64,000 bases of DNA from contig VFIW01000005.1 of the NCBI GenBank assembly GCA_006386115.1, forward strand, positions 982,234-1,046,233, written 5' to 3'. Below, piece by piece: positions 19,201-31,294 of the stretch. The notes under the pieces are model-generated. The model was not told the DNA's origin and made no database searches. It was given only the letters and a program-made list of their open reading frames with translations. Both the position numbers and the translations under genes were made by a program. The DNA comes from Globisporangium splendens (taxonomy: Eukaryota; Oomycota; Peronosporomycetes; Pythiales; Pythiaceae). Every line of letters begins with the position of its first letter. Position 1 is the stretch's first letter.

Positions 19201-21038
19201 CACACATGTACAAGTGGGTGCGCAAGTATGTGAGGACTTGCGAGATCTGCCAACGAGTGAAACCCTCTGGTTCCACGCAGGCACCACTTCGTTCATTGGC
19301 TGTCCCATCGGACAGTTGGAAGTCTGTGAGTATGGATTTCATATTCGGACTTCCAAGAGACACACACGGACGCAATGGCATCCTTGTGTTTGTGGACCGA
19401 TTCAGCAAGATGGTTCATCTTGCGCCTGTTTCGGACAAGATCTCTGCTGAGAAGACTGCCAAGGTCTTTGTAGACGTCGTATTCCGTCTACATGGACTAC
19501 CAGTCGAGATCGTGTCTGACCGTGGCACCCGTTTCACGTCCAAGTTCTGGCGTGCACTGTTCGGACTTCTGGACACCAAGCTGCCAGTCACAGCGGCACC
19601 CCCTGAAACGGACGGTCAAAACAGAGCGAGGAATCAGTTGTCCTCGAAGAAGTGTTGGCAGGCTCGCAATCGTCTTTAAAGGGAGTGGAGGGCCTATCTC
19701 CCTATGTCGAGGTTGCGTGAACAACTCACCGCATGTCGCGACAGGTCACTCTCGTATTTTGTGTGAAACCTATGGCATTCACCCCGAGGGCCTGATTCCA
19801 TAATTTTTTTTTTTTTTTTGGGTGAGGTCTCTACCTTAAGTGGGGGAGGGACTCCGGCTCATGGAAACAAGCCGAAGTCGTCTTACGACCTGAATGCTGC
19901 TTCCGAGTTGAAAGCCAATTTTGACTCGATGAAACCCCTCGACGACCTAACAAGTCGTGAAGAGCAGCAAGTCGATGACTTTATCGTGAGGAGACAAGCC
20001 GTTGTGAGGTTTGTTCGAGACGCAATCGCGAAGGCTCAGGATCTGCAAAAGGAGCAAGCAGACAAGAGCGGAAGGAAGAACAAGCAAGTTTATAAGATCA
20101 ATGATCTTGTATTACTTAGCACGGCGAACCTGCCTGAACATGCAGTGTCCAACTTGGGAAGCTCGAAGCTTCTGCCAAGGTTCATTGGACTGTTCAAGGT
20201 AGTGAAATGCAATGGGGATGCCTACACGCTAGACATACCTACACGCATGCGTCTACACCCGACATTTTATGTGGGTAGACTGAAGCCTTACCTTCCAAGT
20301 GGATCTGCGGATCCTACGAGATCTTCCGCAAACGATCGAGCTGATCGTGAAGCCTCTCCACTTGATTGCGAAAAGCAAACAGCTCATCGCTCTGGAGATT
20401 CTTCTCGGCGTACAGGAGTTGCAGGACGTCGAAGGATTGGTCCTTCACTGCCTCCAACGCTTGAAGACGAGAATGGTACTCACCACGAAGTACCTCGAGA
20501 GCCGAACCTGCCTCTTCCACAGAGCGCAAAAGGCGATCGTGAGCCAACTCACGAGACTTCTCGTTCTTCCGGAGTCGAACAAGTTCGTCCTGAACCTGTT
20601 GGAACCGTTCCTCGTAACGGGACTCCAAAGCCGAACACTGGGCAGAACCTTCTGTCAGGACGTCGATCTTCGACTCATGATCGGCGACAAGGTTCTCGAG
20701 ACTCTCGCAGCGTTCCTCAAGCGCCGAACAACGCTGCTGCAAAGCCTCGATTAGCCCACGATGAGCACTCTTCCATTTCCAGAGCCGCTCAATCGTTTTC
20801 TCGTTCAGCCCCACCCCCGTTGTTAGGCTCTCAGGGAGAGCATCGCTGGGTGGTTGAGTCGATTGTTGATCATGAAGATCGACCGACTCATCGTCGAGGA
20901 AAGAAGCAGTTGAACCATCAACGCTTCTACAGAGTTCGGTGACGTGGATATCCACCGAGCTTGGACACGTGGGAGCCTCGTCAGACATTGGAGTCTGATG
21001 TTCCCGACGTGGTCCGCAGCTATGAGAACTGCTTGTAG
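16242..21038 (+). pseudogene. pol: Gypsy family A pol, several breaks (A1)
   Basis: Protease, reverse transcriptase (YFDDIFVHS), RNase H (YTDHASLRT), integrase (HLGREKTF, CEICQRVKPS, SMDFIFGLP) and chromodomain are all present in order. Breaks: the protease core reads DTSA instead of DTGA (about 16447), so the catalytic triplet is altered; CGA to TGA at 18234; TGG to TGA inside the chromodomain at about 20940. A corrupted patch at 19580-19822 includes a run of 16 T (19804-19819) in the integrase core. That patch may be a sequencing or assembly fault rather than decay. The intact sister is at 43649-48430. Confidence 0.9.
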
Positions 21039-21382
21039 CGTCGCCAGGGGCGACACTACGACGACCAGAGCTACGGTTCGCTCTGTCGTCAGCGGGAGTT
21101 CTTCTCTCGGCACGAGCATTGCCACGACGAAGAAGACGCTCCATCTTGTTCTCGTTCTCAAGACGAACAAATGTTCGCCATGAGTCTCGCTGGGCTGCGA
21201 TGTGTTGGTTCGGATCATCGCGATCGTTGATCCGACGCCAACTGAAGAACCGCTCCTTGTAGAACTCGAGCTCCCCCCTTCTTCTTCAGAATGGGAGAGA
21301 TGTCGAAGAGTTATGGAGCTGTCTGCTGTCGCTTGGACGACGGACGTTCTTCTCGGTTCACTTGGTCACTTGGTCGCTTCAT
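20314..21382 (-). pseudogene. antisense coiled-coil ORF of family A, frameshifted (A1)
   Basis: Counterpart of the intact ORF at 47706-48773. The start ATG (21382-21380, MKRPSDQ) and upstream start core are conserved. One extra C in a C-run at about 21272-21277 shifts the frame; from 21144 downward 276 codons of the original frame stay open, including the whole coiled coil. The break lies just upstream of another error-rich patch, so it could be a consensus error. Confidence 0.65.
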
Positions 21383-21385
21383 TGC

Positions 21386-21401
21386 CAATTGGAAAGTGAA
21401 C
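21386..21401 (-). promoter_or_regulatory. oomycete-type start core upstream of family A antisense ORF (A1)
   Basis: On the - strand GTTCACTTTCCAATTG matches GCTCATTYYNCAWTTT at 13 of 16 positions and ends 3 nt before the antisense ATG. The same site is at 48777-48792. Confidence 0.45.
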
Positions 21402-21458
21402 TGCTCCGAAAGGTCTGCAAAAGTACGCAAGGTACTTGTGACTTTAAGGAGGGGATGA

Positions 21459-22110
21459 TGAAATGGGCGATAACCAGCCATTACATGAAGGTGGATCTGT
21501 TCCCAGATCTAGTGTGCCACACGCCACCTTCAGCGTGCATTGCGGAGACACAAATAACAAAAGGGATTACGGTAATACAGTCACCACATGCACGTGTGAC
21601 GTCATTCGATGACGTCATGAGTGTTCTCTGTGCTGATCAGTGCAGAATGTTGTTCTCATGTACTAATCAGTACAGAGTGATAACATCCATGTACTAATCA
21701 AGTACTGAGTGATGGTTCCTACTTGGGAAACTGGACTGGCGACGAGACCGACGTGTCTCTGCCGCCTGAAGTGAGTGGCGCGAGCCAATCACTTTGCAGG
21801 GATTTTATACAAGACTTGAGTCCAAGCTTATCGAAGATCCGTAGGTTCAACCTCAGTGTACCCAAGGTTTTATATATCAGATTTCATAGGTTTATTGTGT
21901 ATGTTTAGCGTTGTAGTATCAAACGTGTAGGATCCCTTGGGGTTCATAGTAAAGTAGCGACAGGAAACCATAACGACATTGAATTCAGTCGTGCAAATTT
22001 TCTTCGGGTGCTCAAGTCTTCTTCTCCCTCCCCATCGGGGCGTCGCTTCCTCGGCCCAAGCGTGTGTGCCGTCTTGTGAGGGACTGTTTTTGGAACAAGG
22101 CCCTCTTACA
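21459..22110 (+). repeat. LTR (A/C type) joining A1 to the family C fragment
   Basis: 652 bp, preceded by the polypurine tract AAGGAGGGGATGA (21446-21458). It starts TGAAATGG, a change from TGTAATGG, and ends CTCTTACA. The last 200 bp contain many one-base differences from all other copies and look like poor consensus. It is followed at once by pol sequence rather than a primer-binding site. Confidence 0.88.
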
Positions 22111-24535
22111 GAAAGAAGACAAGAAGACCGACGAAGAAGAACGAAGATCTGCAAGCGTCCCTGATCAAGACACAAGAGAATCAGAAGATGAAGTGAAGAA
22201 AGAAAAACAAGCTACTTCAAGAGGATATGTGAACGTCGTAGTCTACAATGAAGAAGGTGACAGCAAGACAGTGCGTCACGTACAAGTTGAAAATCCTCCA
22301 AGTCTGGCTCAAGAATTGATTTCCTTGCCGTTGATGAGCAAGAAGACGCTCAAGCGTAGCCTGGCGAAAGGCGAAATTTCGCAAATTTGTGCGATCGTCG
22401 ATGAAGCTGCCGACGATGTCATCAACACTGCGGAAGTGTTAGATGAGAAGACACGGAAGGAAAGGTTTGACGAGCAGTCGTGGGACGCTCTAAAGACAAA
22501 CCCCGTGTATGGACTTGTCAAGGAATATGCGGACATATTCCCAGACAAAGTGCCTGACGAATTGCCGCAAGACAGAGGCATTCGTCACGAGATAGATGTA
22601 CTTCCGGGAACGAAGTACTGTATCACAAGGCAATGGCCGCTACCGAAGGAACAAGTCGATGCGATCGACGAGTTCTTCGCGCAGCGACAGAAGGCTGGCC
22701 ATGTGCGCGAGAGCAAGTCTCCGCACTGCAGTCCCACCTTCTGTGTTAAGAAGGCCACAGGTGGTTGGCGTATTGTTCATGCATTCAACAAATTGAATGA
22801 TGCGATCGTACCTGCTCAGACCCCAGTTCCACGTAAGGATATGATCCTTGATGGAATGGTTGGCAGCACTGTCTTTAGCGCGATCGATCTGAAGGATGGA
22901 TTCTATCAGATTCGTATGCGTGAGAGCGATGTACCATTTACAGCAGTAAGCGCCCCTAGTGGTATGCTGTGGGAGTGGATGGTAATGCCACAAGGTCTGA
23001 AGAATGCGCCAGCAACTTTCAACAGAATGGTCACCAATGTGCTTCGTCCATTGAGAGAGTTTGCACCGAGCTACTTTGACGATATCTTCGTCCATAGTAA
23101 GGCTTTGGGAAAGAAGAAGGATGTTGATGTTCATCTTGAACATCTCCGTCAAGTTTTTCAGGTTATGCGTGAAAACAAATTATACGCTAACTTGAAGAAA
23201 TGCATCTTCTTCGTCCCTGAGATCCCTGTACTCGGTTGCTTTGTTGGCAAGAATGGCGTTCGAGCTGATCCTGAGAAAGTCAAGGCTATTGACGATTGGC
23301 CCACTCCTCAGAATGTCAAACAACTACGCCAGTGGTTGGGTTTGGCGAACTGCCTGCACAAATACACACGCAATTACGCAGCATTAGTGCAACCTCTCAC
23401 GAGTCTCTTGAAAAAGGACAATGAGTGGGAGCGGTCTGAGGAACATCAGGCAGCGTTTGCTGAAGTGAAGAAGAGCTTAAGAGAAGCTCCTGTCCTAGCT
23501 CTCGCAGATCATGAGAAGCCGTTCCATGTAGTCTGCGATGCGAGCGATTGTGCCATCGGGTGTGCACTGATGCAACACGATGATGAGGGCAAAGAAAGAG
23601 TTGTGTCGTATCAATCACGACAACTCAGACCCGCAGAAAGGAACTATCCGGTCCATGACAAAGAACTTTTGGCCATGAAGTATGCATTGGCAAAGTTCCG
23701 AGTCTATTTGCTTGGTGAAGAGCAGTTCGCTATTTACACTGATCACGCATCACTGCGGACAGCTGTAAAGACGCCTCACCTATCGCAAAGAATGGCAAGA
23801 TGGTTTTCCTTCTTTGCTGAGTATAACTTTGTTGTACACTGCAAGCCCGGCAAGTCCAACATACTTGCTGACGCTTTGTCAAGACGTCCGGACTATGATC
23901 CGAAGAACAAGAGTGACGACACGAACGGAGCGTGCCGACTCTGTGAAGACGTTAACGCGATTGCTGCGGGAGTGACAAGCACAATCCAAGAAGAAATCAC
24001 TGAGGGCTACAAGCAAGACGAAGCATGTCAAGAACTGATCAAGTATTTCAAGAATCCCTCAGATAAGGCACTCCAAAACCTCCCATCAAGAGCAAGATCG
24101 CGTGTTCACCGTTACAGCATGCACAATGAGCTGTTGTATTATGCGGTTGACGAAGGGGATACAGCAAGGGCTGTTGTTCCCAACGACGAAGGTCTGCGTC
24201 ATCGACTCTTGTGTGAGTACCATGACAGTCCTTCGGGTGGCCATCTCGGACATGAGAAAATGTTTCTCAGTCTTTCCCGGGATTACTACTGGCCACACAT
24301 GTACAAGTGGGTGCGCAAGTATGTGAGGACTTGCGAGGTCTGCCAACGAGTGAAACCTTCTGGTTCCACGCAGGCACCACTTCGTTCATTACCTGTCCCA
24401 TCGGACAGTTGGAAGTCTGTGAGTATGGATTTCATATTCGGACTTCCAAGAGACACACATGGACGCAATGGCATCCTTGTATTTGTGGACCGATTCAGCA
24501 AGATGGTTCATCTTGCGCCTGTTTCGGATAAGATC
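22111..24535 (+). pseudogene. pol: Gypsy family C pol, truncated at both ends (unit 1)
   Basis: A related but distinct pol (for example PLREFAPSYFDDIFVHSK and KKDNEWERSEEHQAAF). Gag, protease and primer-binding site are missing: the LTR end joins a linker coding EDKKTDEEERRSASV. Reverse transcriptase, RNase H and the first half of the integrase (HLGHEKMF, CEVCQRVKPS, SMDFIFGLP) follow; the frame is cut after PVSDKI by LTR B at 24536. There is no internal stop, so a chimeric ORF runs from an ATG in the LTR (22064) to a stop inside LTR B (24664), 866 codons. Unit 2 carries the same junctions. Confidence 0.88.
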
Positions 24536-25069
24536 TGTAACCGGACACTTCCGAGTTACGCAGCACGGTACGTGTGTGAGGAAGCGTATGCAACGCTTCT
24601 ATCAAGGACTCTGTTCCGAGAGCGGTTGCCTGCTTCCTGCAGTGCAACAATCGGTTACCTATAGGTCTCTATTGAGTAACCGTCGATAACCAAAGACTCA
24701 GTTAACGGTAAAAATGGAACTGTTTATTTGTTGGAGGTTGCCCTCTGTAGGACAACCTGGATTATCTTTATGTAACTATTAACAATAGCAATCTCAAGTG
24801 TAATTACTCCCCATGGGGCAATGAGTGGCTATGAAAGACTAACGCTAGTTGGCTTATGTGATTGGATGAAATGCATGTTCAATTATATCAAATCGGAGGC
24901 GCCGTCACTCAGACTGGCTGTCGGCTCCACCGTGAAGGTTCGAGCAAGTACGACGAACCTCATGGTTCGGTCTTAAACTTGTTGCGCGTACTCTACGTAC
25001 CGCAAGGTTCAGTTTGGTTGTGTGGCACAACACAAGTGCGTAACCATGTTACAGTGTAACCCCGTTACA
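24536..25069 (-). repeat. LTR of family B, 3' copy of B1
   Basis: 534 bp, TGTAAC...GTTACA in both orientations of reading the ends. The polypurine tract (- strand AAGTGGGGGGTGG) is at 25070-25082. It is inserted in the family C integrase frame. Confidence 0.93.
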
Positions 25070-25253
25070 CCACCCCCCACTTAAAGTGCGAAACACTCGA
25101 AGGGTCGGTGTGAGAAACGTGTGGATCTCGCGCGTGTGCGCCGAGAAAGGGGAACATTCGTGTATTCCTCGGGAAAGAGCACAGTGGCGACGCGTGCGTT
25201 AATTTCACCGAGTGTTGGCACATATAGTCGCTGTGCTCGCGCACGTGAGTATC

Positions 25254-26796
25254 ATGGCCACCAACAAAGCTGTCCGCGAGAAGCTCGCGCGACAAAAAGG
25301 GGAAGGCGTCGTCACTCTCGTCGAAACTCTGCGCAAGCGCGAGGAAGACAGAGAGGTCGCGTCGAGCGCAAGACGAACGACGGTCGCCGCGGATGCGGTC
25401 GACGTGCCTGCGGAGAGCGATGGCAGGTCTGCTCTCACATCTGATAGCGCTCCTGCTATAAGCAGTGAGTTGCGATTCGGAGACCTCCCTTCCGTGAAGC
25501 TGTTGTTCGCGCGTGGTTTGGAAGAGGGGGAAGTGACTGAGGAATTCCTCGTCGTTGACAATGACGGGAGCTCGCTTAAAGACGAGGGAGCGCTCACCGT
25601 GAAGCTCGGCTCCATCGACGAGTGGGTCGAGTACGAGGAGTTGCAAAGCGAGCGACACGCCGCTTATCTCCACAAGCTCGAGCGAGATCCATCCGCTGAC
25701 GTCTCGATGTATCGGACGAAGGAGGAAAATGACGCCGTTGAGGCTGTCAATAATCGTAAGAGGAAGCACGAAGTCCTCATTACAAACGAAGAGGCAGGAG
25801 TGCGAGCCATCGTTCACGATGAGCTCAAGTACTCACTGCCCGAAATGCCGCCGCCAGAACTATGGTCGGCTGGCAAGACCGCATCGAATCTGCTCGCGAG
25901 AGCCAGACTTTGTGCGCGGGACTATGACGCTCAATTTAAAATTGGCGTGAAAAGCGATTGCGGGATGAAAATGGGGAATTGCGTATTCACCCGATCCCAG
26001 TCGTCCTCTTTGTTGGAGAGACGGAAGAAGAGTACGATGCCGACTTCATGTCGTGCATCAATAAAATTAAGGGAGGTAGCACTCGCACAGTGTCTACCGA
26101 TCCGACAGCGCAACGCAGTCAACGTATGCAATTTGCAGTTGACCGTGTTCGTCTGTTTCGCTCCAAGCAGGGCGGTGGCACGCCTCTGCGAGCGGTGGTC
26201 GCGCTGGTAACAGGCGACAAATTACTCGCGCGAATGACAGTCCCTCAGTTGCGCCTCAAAGGCGTCAACAAGATCCGGGACGTCTTCGCGAAGACGCTCA
26301 GCAAGCTCCCACGAGCCCTGTGACACATCGTACCCACGCCACTTCACAAGGTAGTGGGTGTTCCCCTTCCGCCGCTGCACACGCAGCAGGCGCTCAACAT
26401 GGTAGTGGCGCTGTCCCTGCTTATCAATCAGCGGGACAGGTGGCGCCCTACTTCGCTTCAGCATCGGTGGTTGCACCAGATGCGATGGTTCAGATGGTTC
26501 ACGCTAACGCATCGTCTTTGGGGGCGCTACAGCAAGCCGTCCGTACCCTTCGCCAGCAATATCTGGACGAAACCTCGCTGTTGAAGCAGAGGGTGACAGC
26601 GCTTGAGACGGAGCTGAAGGAAGCTCGTCAGATGCTGGAGGAGTACCATGTCCGCGGGAAGAACTTCCACGCGAGGTACGCTCCGCGGGTGAAGACGCTT
26701 TGGGAGAGGCACAACGCGCTCGTGTCTCGATGGGCGGCGTCTGAGCCCCCTGATGAGACCGACGTGCTCCCGCACTGGGATAAAAATCCACAGTAG
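25254..26796 (+). pseudogene. antisense ORF of family B with two frameshifts (B1)
   Basis: Same start (ATCATGG) and sequence as the intact ORFs at 344-1888 and 52644-54170. One A is missing at about 25941 (TTTAAAATTGG for TTTAAAAATTGG) and one G at about 26195, so the product would end early (about 319 aa). The coiled-coil end remains open in another frame (26320-26796). It overlaps the end of pol B1 on the other strand. Confidence 0.68.
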
Positions 26797-29700
26797 CGTC
26801 ATGGTAGCGTTTCAGCAAACCCACGTAGAACACGGGGTGCGTTGCCATTCTCGTTGGGAGATCGAGCTTGTAATTCAAGTCTCCAATCCTCTCCACAACA
26901 GTGTATGGCCCGATGAATCGTGGCAACAACTTACTCCCGCTGGGGAGCGTTGTGACTGCATCGTTTGGTAGGTTTTTAATGCTCAAAAGCACTTTATCAC
27001 CCACACAAAACGTTTGTTTGTTCTTTCTACCCGATTTATCGGCGTAGAGCTTCTGCTTGTCTTGCGCAGCAGCTAGTTGGTCGCGCACGCGACGCAACAA
27101 TGCTGCGCGCTCATCGACAAATTGCCGCGCTGCCGCGACGGCTTTGTCTTGCTTTGTCGTTGCTCTCGCAGTGCGTGCTGCAGAGAGATCTATTTCTGCG
27201 CCGGTGTGTGACACTGCGCGTCCTTCCATTCGTGGCTGACGCTCGCACGAGCAGTCGCCTGATTCCGTCTGAGACTGGCTATTTTTAGCACGAGTACCGT
27301 AACTTGGTACCGTGGAAGAGCCATCTATAGGGACACGAGTACCGTAACTCAGTACCGTGCCCGACATGTCAATACTCTGCGTGCTATCCGGTATGACCGT
27401 GACAGATTCGGAACGCGATCGCACAGGCGGCGCATCGCGCGCGTCCACGTGAGCGGTCGACGCCACGTCCGGTGACGGAGATCGCGCGCTCGCATCGAGC
27501 GCAGCTAGTTGCCCTCCCACCGCAGAACGTTCGACGCCCTCGAACAGAGTGGCGGGTACGCGCGGGTGCCGCAGCGAGTTAAAATAGAACGGAGTCACGG
27601 CCGAAGAGTCGTGCTCGCTGCTATTTATAGCAAACTCGGCGTACGGCAGCCAGCGGCTCCAGTCGCGGGGATGATCGACAGCGATGCTGCGAAGAATATC
27701 CTCGACGACACGGTTCACGCGCTCGGTTTGCCCGTCTGTCTCGGGATGATCGGCAGTGGACATCGCCAGATCTGTGCCGAGCAGGCGAAAGAGTTCGCGC
27801 CAAAAGGCAGCGGTGAAACGCGGGTCCCGGTCTGATACAATAGACTCGGGCAAGCCGTGATAGCGGAACACGTGCTCTAAAAATAGGCACGCCGTCTCTT
27901 GCGCAGTGACATGCTTGCGCACGGGTGCAACGTGCACCATTTTGCTCAGTCGATCGACGAACACGACGACGCCTGTGTTGCGCGCCTTGTCTTCCGGGAA
28001 ACCGAAGACGAAATCCATGCCGACCGACTTCCAGCAATCTTGCGGAATCGGCAGCGGATGCAGCGGCGCTTTGTTCTTGCCCGCAGGCTTCACGCGCTGG
28101 CACTGCTCGCATGAGCGTACATAATTGGCCACCCATTTGTAGTGGTGTGGCCACCAAAACACATTATACACTTGCAAGAAGGTCTTTTCACGTCCGAGAT
28201 GCCCACTCGCTGGTGCATCGTGAAACTCATGCAGGATAGAAAGTTTCAGATCCTGGTCATGCGGTACATACACACGCGGGTAATCAAAGTTGGACAGTCG
28301 ATGCCACAATAACCCGTCGTGGTAACTAAACCGAGCAAGCTTTGACTCGAGTTTGGCAGGCAATGACTCTTTGGACGAGCCGTCAAAGTGAGCAAGCAAC
28401 AAGCGACATTCATCGTCCTTTGCATAAAGCAACTGAATATTGTCCTTGAGCTTCGCTTGCACTCGACTGATGCTCAGATGCATGAGATCAGGAGTGCGCT
28501 CCAAACACAGGGCGTCAGAGCTGCTGTCAGCGCTCGACTCGTAATCTGGACGGCGCGAGAGCGCGTCCGCCAGAACATTTTCCTTTCCCGGCTTGTATTC
28601 GACCCGAAAGTTGGACTCGGAGAAGAATGCAAGCCATCGCGCCATTCGCTGCGATAAATGGGGGGAATTAATCGCGGTCCGCAAGGACGCGTGATCCGTG
28701 TACACAACGAACGGTGTTGCACCCAAAAGGTGGACCCTGAACTTCAAGAGGGCGTACTTGATCGCAAGCAGCTCCTTGTCGTGCACAGGATAATTCTTTT
28801 CAGCTGCCTTAAGCAGTCTGCTTTGGTACGATACGACGCGCTCATGGCCGTCATCATCCTTCTGCATCAGCGCACAGCCGATTGCAAAATCGCTGGCATC
28901 GCACACGACACTGAAGGCTTTCGTGTGGTCCGGCAACGCCAGGACAGGAGCGCGAACTAGTGACTCCTTCACGTCAATGAATGCATTCATGACATCGTTT
29001 GTCCAGTCCCACTCGACATCCTTTTTCAAGAGATGCGTGAGTGGACGGACTCTTGCCGCATAGTTGTGGCTGTACTTGTGCAAGTAATTTGCCAAGCCAA
29101 GCCACTTGCGCAAGTCCTTGACATTCTTTGGGATCGGCCAGTCGGCGATCGCCTTGATCTTCTCTGGGTCCGCGCGGACTCCAGCTTTGCCAACATAGCA
29201 GCCCAGGATCGGTATCTCTGAGGCGCCAAAGATGCACTTCTTCAGGTTGCAATACAGACTGTTGTCTCGTAAGCACTGCAACACTGAGCGCAAATGTCTC
29301 TTGTGCACGTCAACGGCACTGAGATCTCCTTCGGCACGACTGTGCACGAAGATGTCATCGAAATAGCTCGGCGCATACGCACGATGAGGACGCAGAAGAT
29401 GCGTTACCAGACGATTGAACGTCGCTGGTGCATTCTTCAAACCTTGCAGCATAACGAGCCACTCCCACAGCATCCCGCTGGGTGTGCTTACTGCCGTCAA
29501 GGGAACGTCACTCTCTCGCATGAGGATCTGATAGAACCCGTCCATCAGATCCAGTGCGGAGAACACTGTCGAGCCGCCCATGGAGTCGATCAAGACATCC
29601 TTCCTTGGGATCGGCGTTTGTGCCGGAATGGTGGCGGCGTTCAGCTTGTTGAAAGCGTGAACAATGCGCCAGCCACCAGTCGCTTTCCACACACAAAACG

Positions 29701-31288
29701 TGGGTGAGCTATGCGAAGACTTGCTTTCTCTCACATGACCGGCGAGGGCTCGTTTCGCGAAGAACTCGTCGATTGCCTCAACCTGCTCGCGGGGCAGCGG
29801 CCATTGTCTGGTCACGCAATATTTGCTCCAGGGCTCGAGGTCAATCTCGTGCCGTACGCCACGATCAACGGGCAGGGCACTTGGCGCTTTGTCGGGAAAC
29901 ACATCTTTGAACTCCCACAATAAGTCAAAGTATGGACTGCCTTTCACGGTGTCCCAATCCTGAGCAGCAAACCGTTTCTGTTTGTCTGGCTCCAAAACAC
30001 TCTCATCCGCAGTGGACGAGGTGCATAGTTCGCTACGCGTGAACGCAGTCGGAACGACGATCTCGCGGATCTGACCACGCTCTAGATCCGTAAGAAAGAG
30101 CTCATAGCTCATTTCTTCGAGGGATAGAATCGCCTCAGCGGTACTCAGCAGCTCATGGAGCGCCGCAAATTCAGCGAAGAACACTTCGTCTGATGCGTTT
30201 GCTTCCGGACTGCGTGTCGCGCGTCTGAGCGTCACGTCAACGTGAGCGCGATCTATCGACGGATCCGAGATCCTGTCGAAGGCGCGCAGCGAAGTTGCAG
30301 CTGCGTTGAGAGATGGGGCAATCATATGCGAGGCGGCCGTTTCCTCAGCAACAGATGCCAATGCACTGTCTCTCTCGCGAGCTGACAACTTGCGTCGCCC
30401 TCGTCGGTTGATGCGAACACGCGACCTCGCGGTTCTGAGCTCCAGTACTGCACCGTCAGGGTGGTACGAGCTGGTTGACGCGTGTACACCTGTGCTGTCG
30501 CTGTCACTTGCGGGGGCTGGCTCGGGTGCTCTGGAGCCGCACACTTGCGCACCAGTGTCCACGTCTGGACTTTCTGGCGCTTCCGCACAAACTGGGCTAC
30601 CTGCCGCAGTTGATCTCTTTGCTGGGCTCCCTGCCTCAGCGCATCTTCTAGCTGGGCTCCCTGCCACAGCGTGAGTGTTTTGAGCGGGGCTCGCTGCCGC
30701 CGCATGTCTTCCTGCTGGGCTCCCTGCCACAGCGTGTTCAAAGCTCGCATCCATTGCGTGGAAATTTTCCCGCAACCTTCGCTCTTCATCAGAGGAAGGG
30801 GTGGAGCTTCCGATTGTGCGTGCTCGCCAATCGATCCAAGGCTGATGTTTCGCCAGCCAAGGCATCCCTAGGATGAGGTCGTACCTCGGCCCCATCGCTA
30901 GTACCACGAACGTTTCTTTGCAGACAAAGTCGCAAAAACTGAAAGAGAGTTCGACTTGAACCCCTTCAGTGTGTACTGTCGACCCATCGGCCAGACGTAC
31001 GATCATCTTCTCGCGCTTGCCACTGTGGACAAGTCGCTCATACGCTTGCAGACTCTGTTTCAGAGCTGCCTTCGAGACGAAGTTCTGTGACGCACCGCAG
31101 TCAACAAGAACCGTCATTTTCTTCTCATAGCCCTTCACATCGGCGCTATATACCAACATCTCACTCGGAGCCTTGTTGCCAAGAGCTCCTGGGACTAAGC
31201 TTCCCATCTGCACGACTCTAGTAGTCGGCGACGCCAAAGCTATAGAGTCTGTCTCAGTAGAGCGTCCCGCTTCTACTGAGACATTCCG
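26222..31288 (-). pseudogene. pol: Gypsy family B pol, nonsense codon before the chromodomain (B1)
   Basis: Read by -1 frameshift from gag (codon at 31288). Protease (LVDCGASQNF, about 31110; DCG in place of the usual DTG/DSG, shared by the unit 2 copy), reverse transcriptase (YFDDIFVHS, about 29340), RNase H (CDASDFAIGCAL, YTDHASLRT), integrase (HLGREKTF, CEQCQRVKPA, MDFVFGFP, SDRDPRFT, ETDGQTERVNRVVED). The frame is open for about 1590 codons until TAG at 26504-26506, where other copies have TCG. The chromodomain (26222-26476) follows intact but unread. This copy may thus make an integrase without chromodomain. An AGSPA-type repeat lies between protease and RT. Confidence 0.92.
30560..30745 (-). 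repeat. in-frame AGSPA-type minisatellite in family B pol linker
   Basis: Seven or so tandem copies of a short unit coding A(G/A)SPA plus 4-8 variable residues (HAVAGSPAGRHAAAASPA and on), between protease and reverse transcriptase; the base unit looks like CTGGGCTCCCTGCC on the + strand. The same array is in unit 2 at about 57985-58135. Confidence 0.7.
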
Positions 31289-31294
31289 TTTCCC
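31251..31294 (-). promoter_or_regulatory. -1 ribosomal frameshift signal, family B gag-pol (B1)
   Basis: On the - strand: G GGA AAC (31294-31288) in gag phase, a 5 nt spacer, then a perfect 11 bp hairpin (GTCTCAGTAGA / TCTACTGAGAC; arms 31282-31272 and 31261-31251) with a 10 nt loop. The gag stop TAG is in the first arm. GGGAAAC is a known slippery heptamer. The unit 2 copy keeps the stem with one G-U change. Confidence 0.88.

Larger units (their letters stand above)
14448..22110 (+). mobile_element. Ty3/Gypsy family A element, unit 1 copy (A1)
   Basis: Two LTRs (14448-15091 and 21459-22110) surround gag, pol and an antisense ORF. Gag, pol and the antisense ORF are all interrupted. The two LTRs differ clearly, including the first bases (TGTAATGGTC versus TGAAATGGGC), and there is no matching 5 bp target duplication (AGTGA on the left, GAAAG on the right). 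The right LTR is therefore shared with, or belongs to, the family C fragment that follows. Confidence 0.9.

Noticed and set aside
19804..19819. T16 run as the poly-A tail of a reversed LINE or SINE
   Set aside because: No element sequence or target duplication beside it; it sits in a corrupted copy of integrase and disappears in the sister copy.
15802..20942. RIP-like C-to-T mutation as the cause of stops
   Set aside because: The stops arise by mixed changes (TAC to TAA, TCG to TAG, AGA to TGA, as well as TGG to TGA), with no consistent dinucleotide context.
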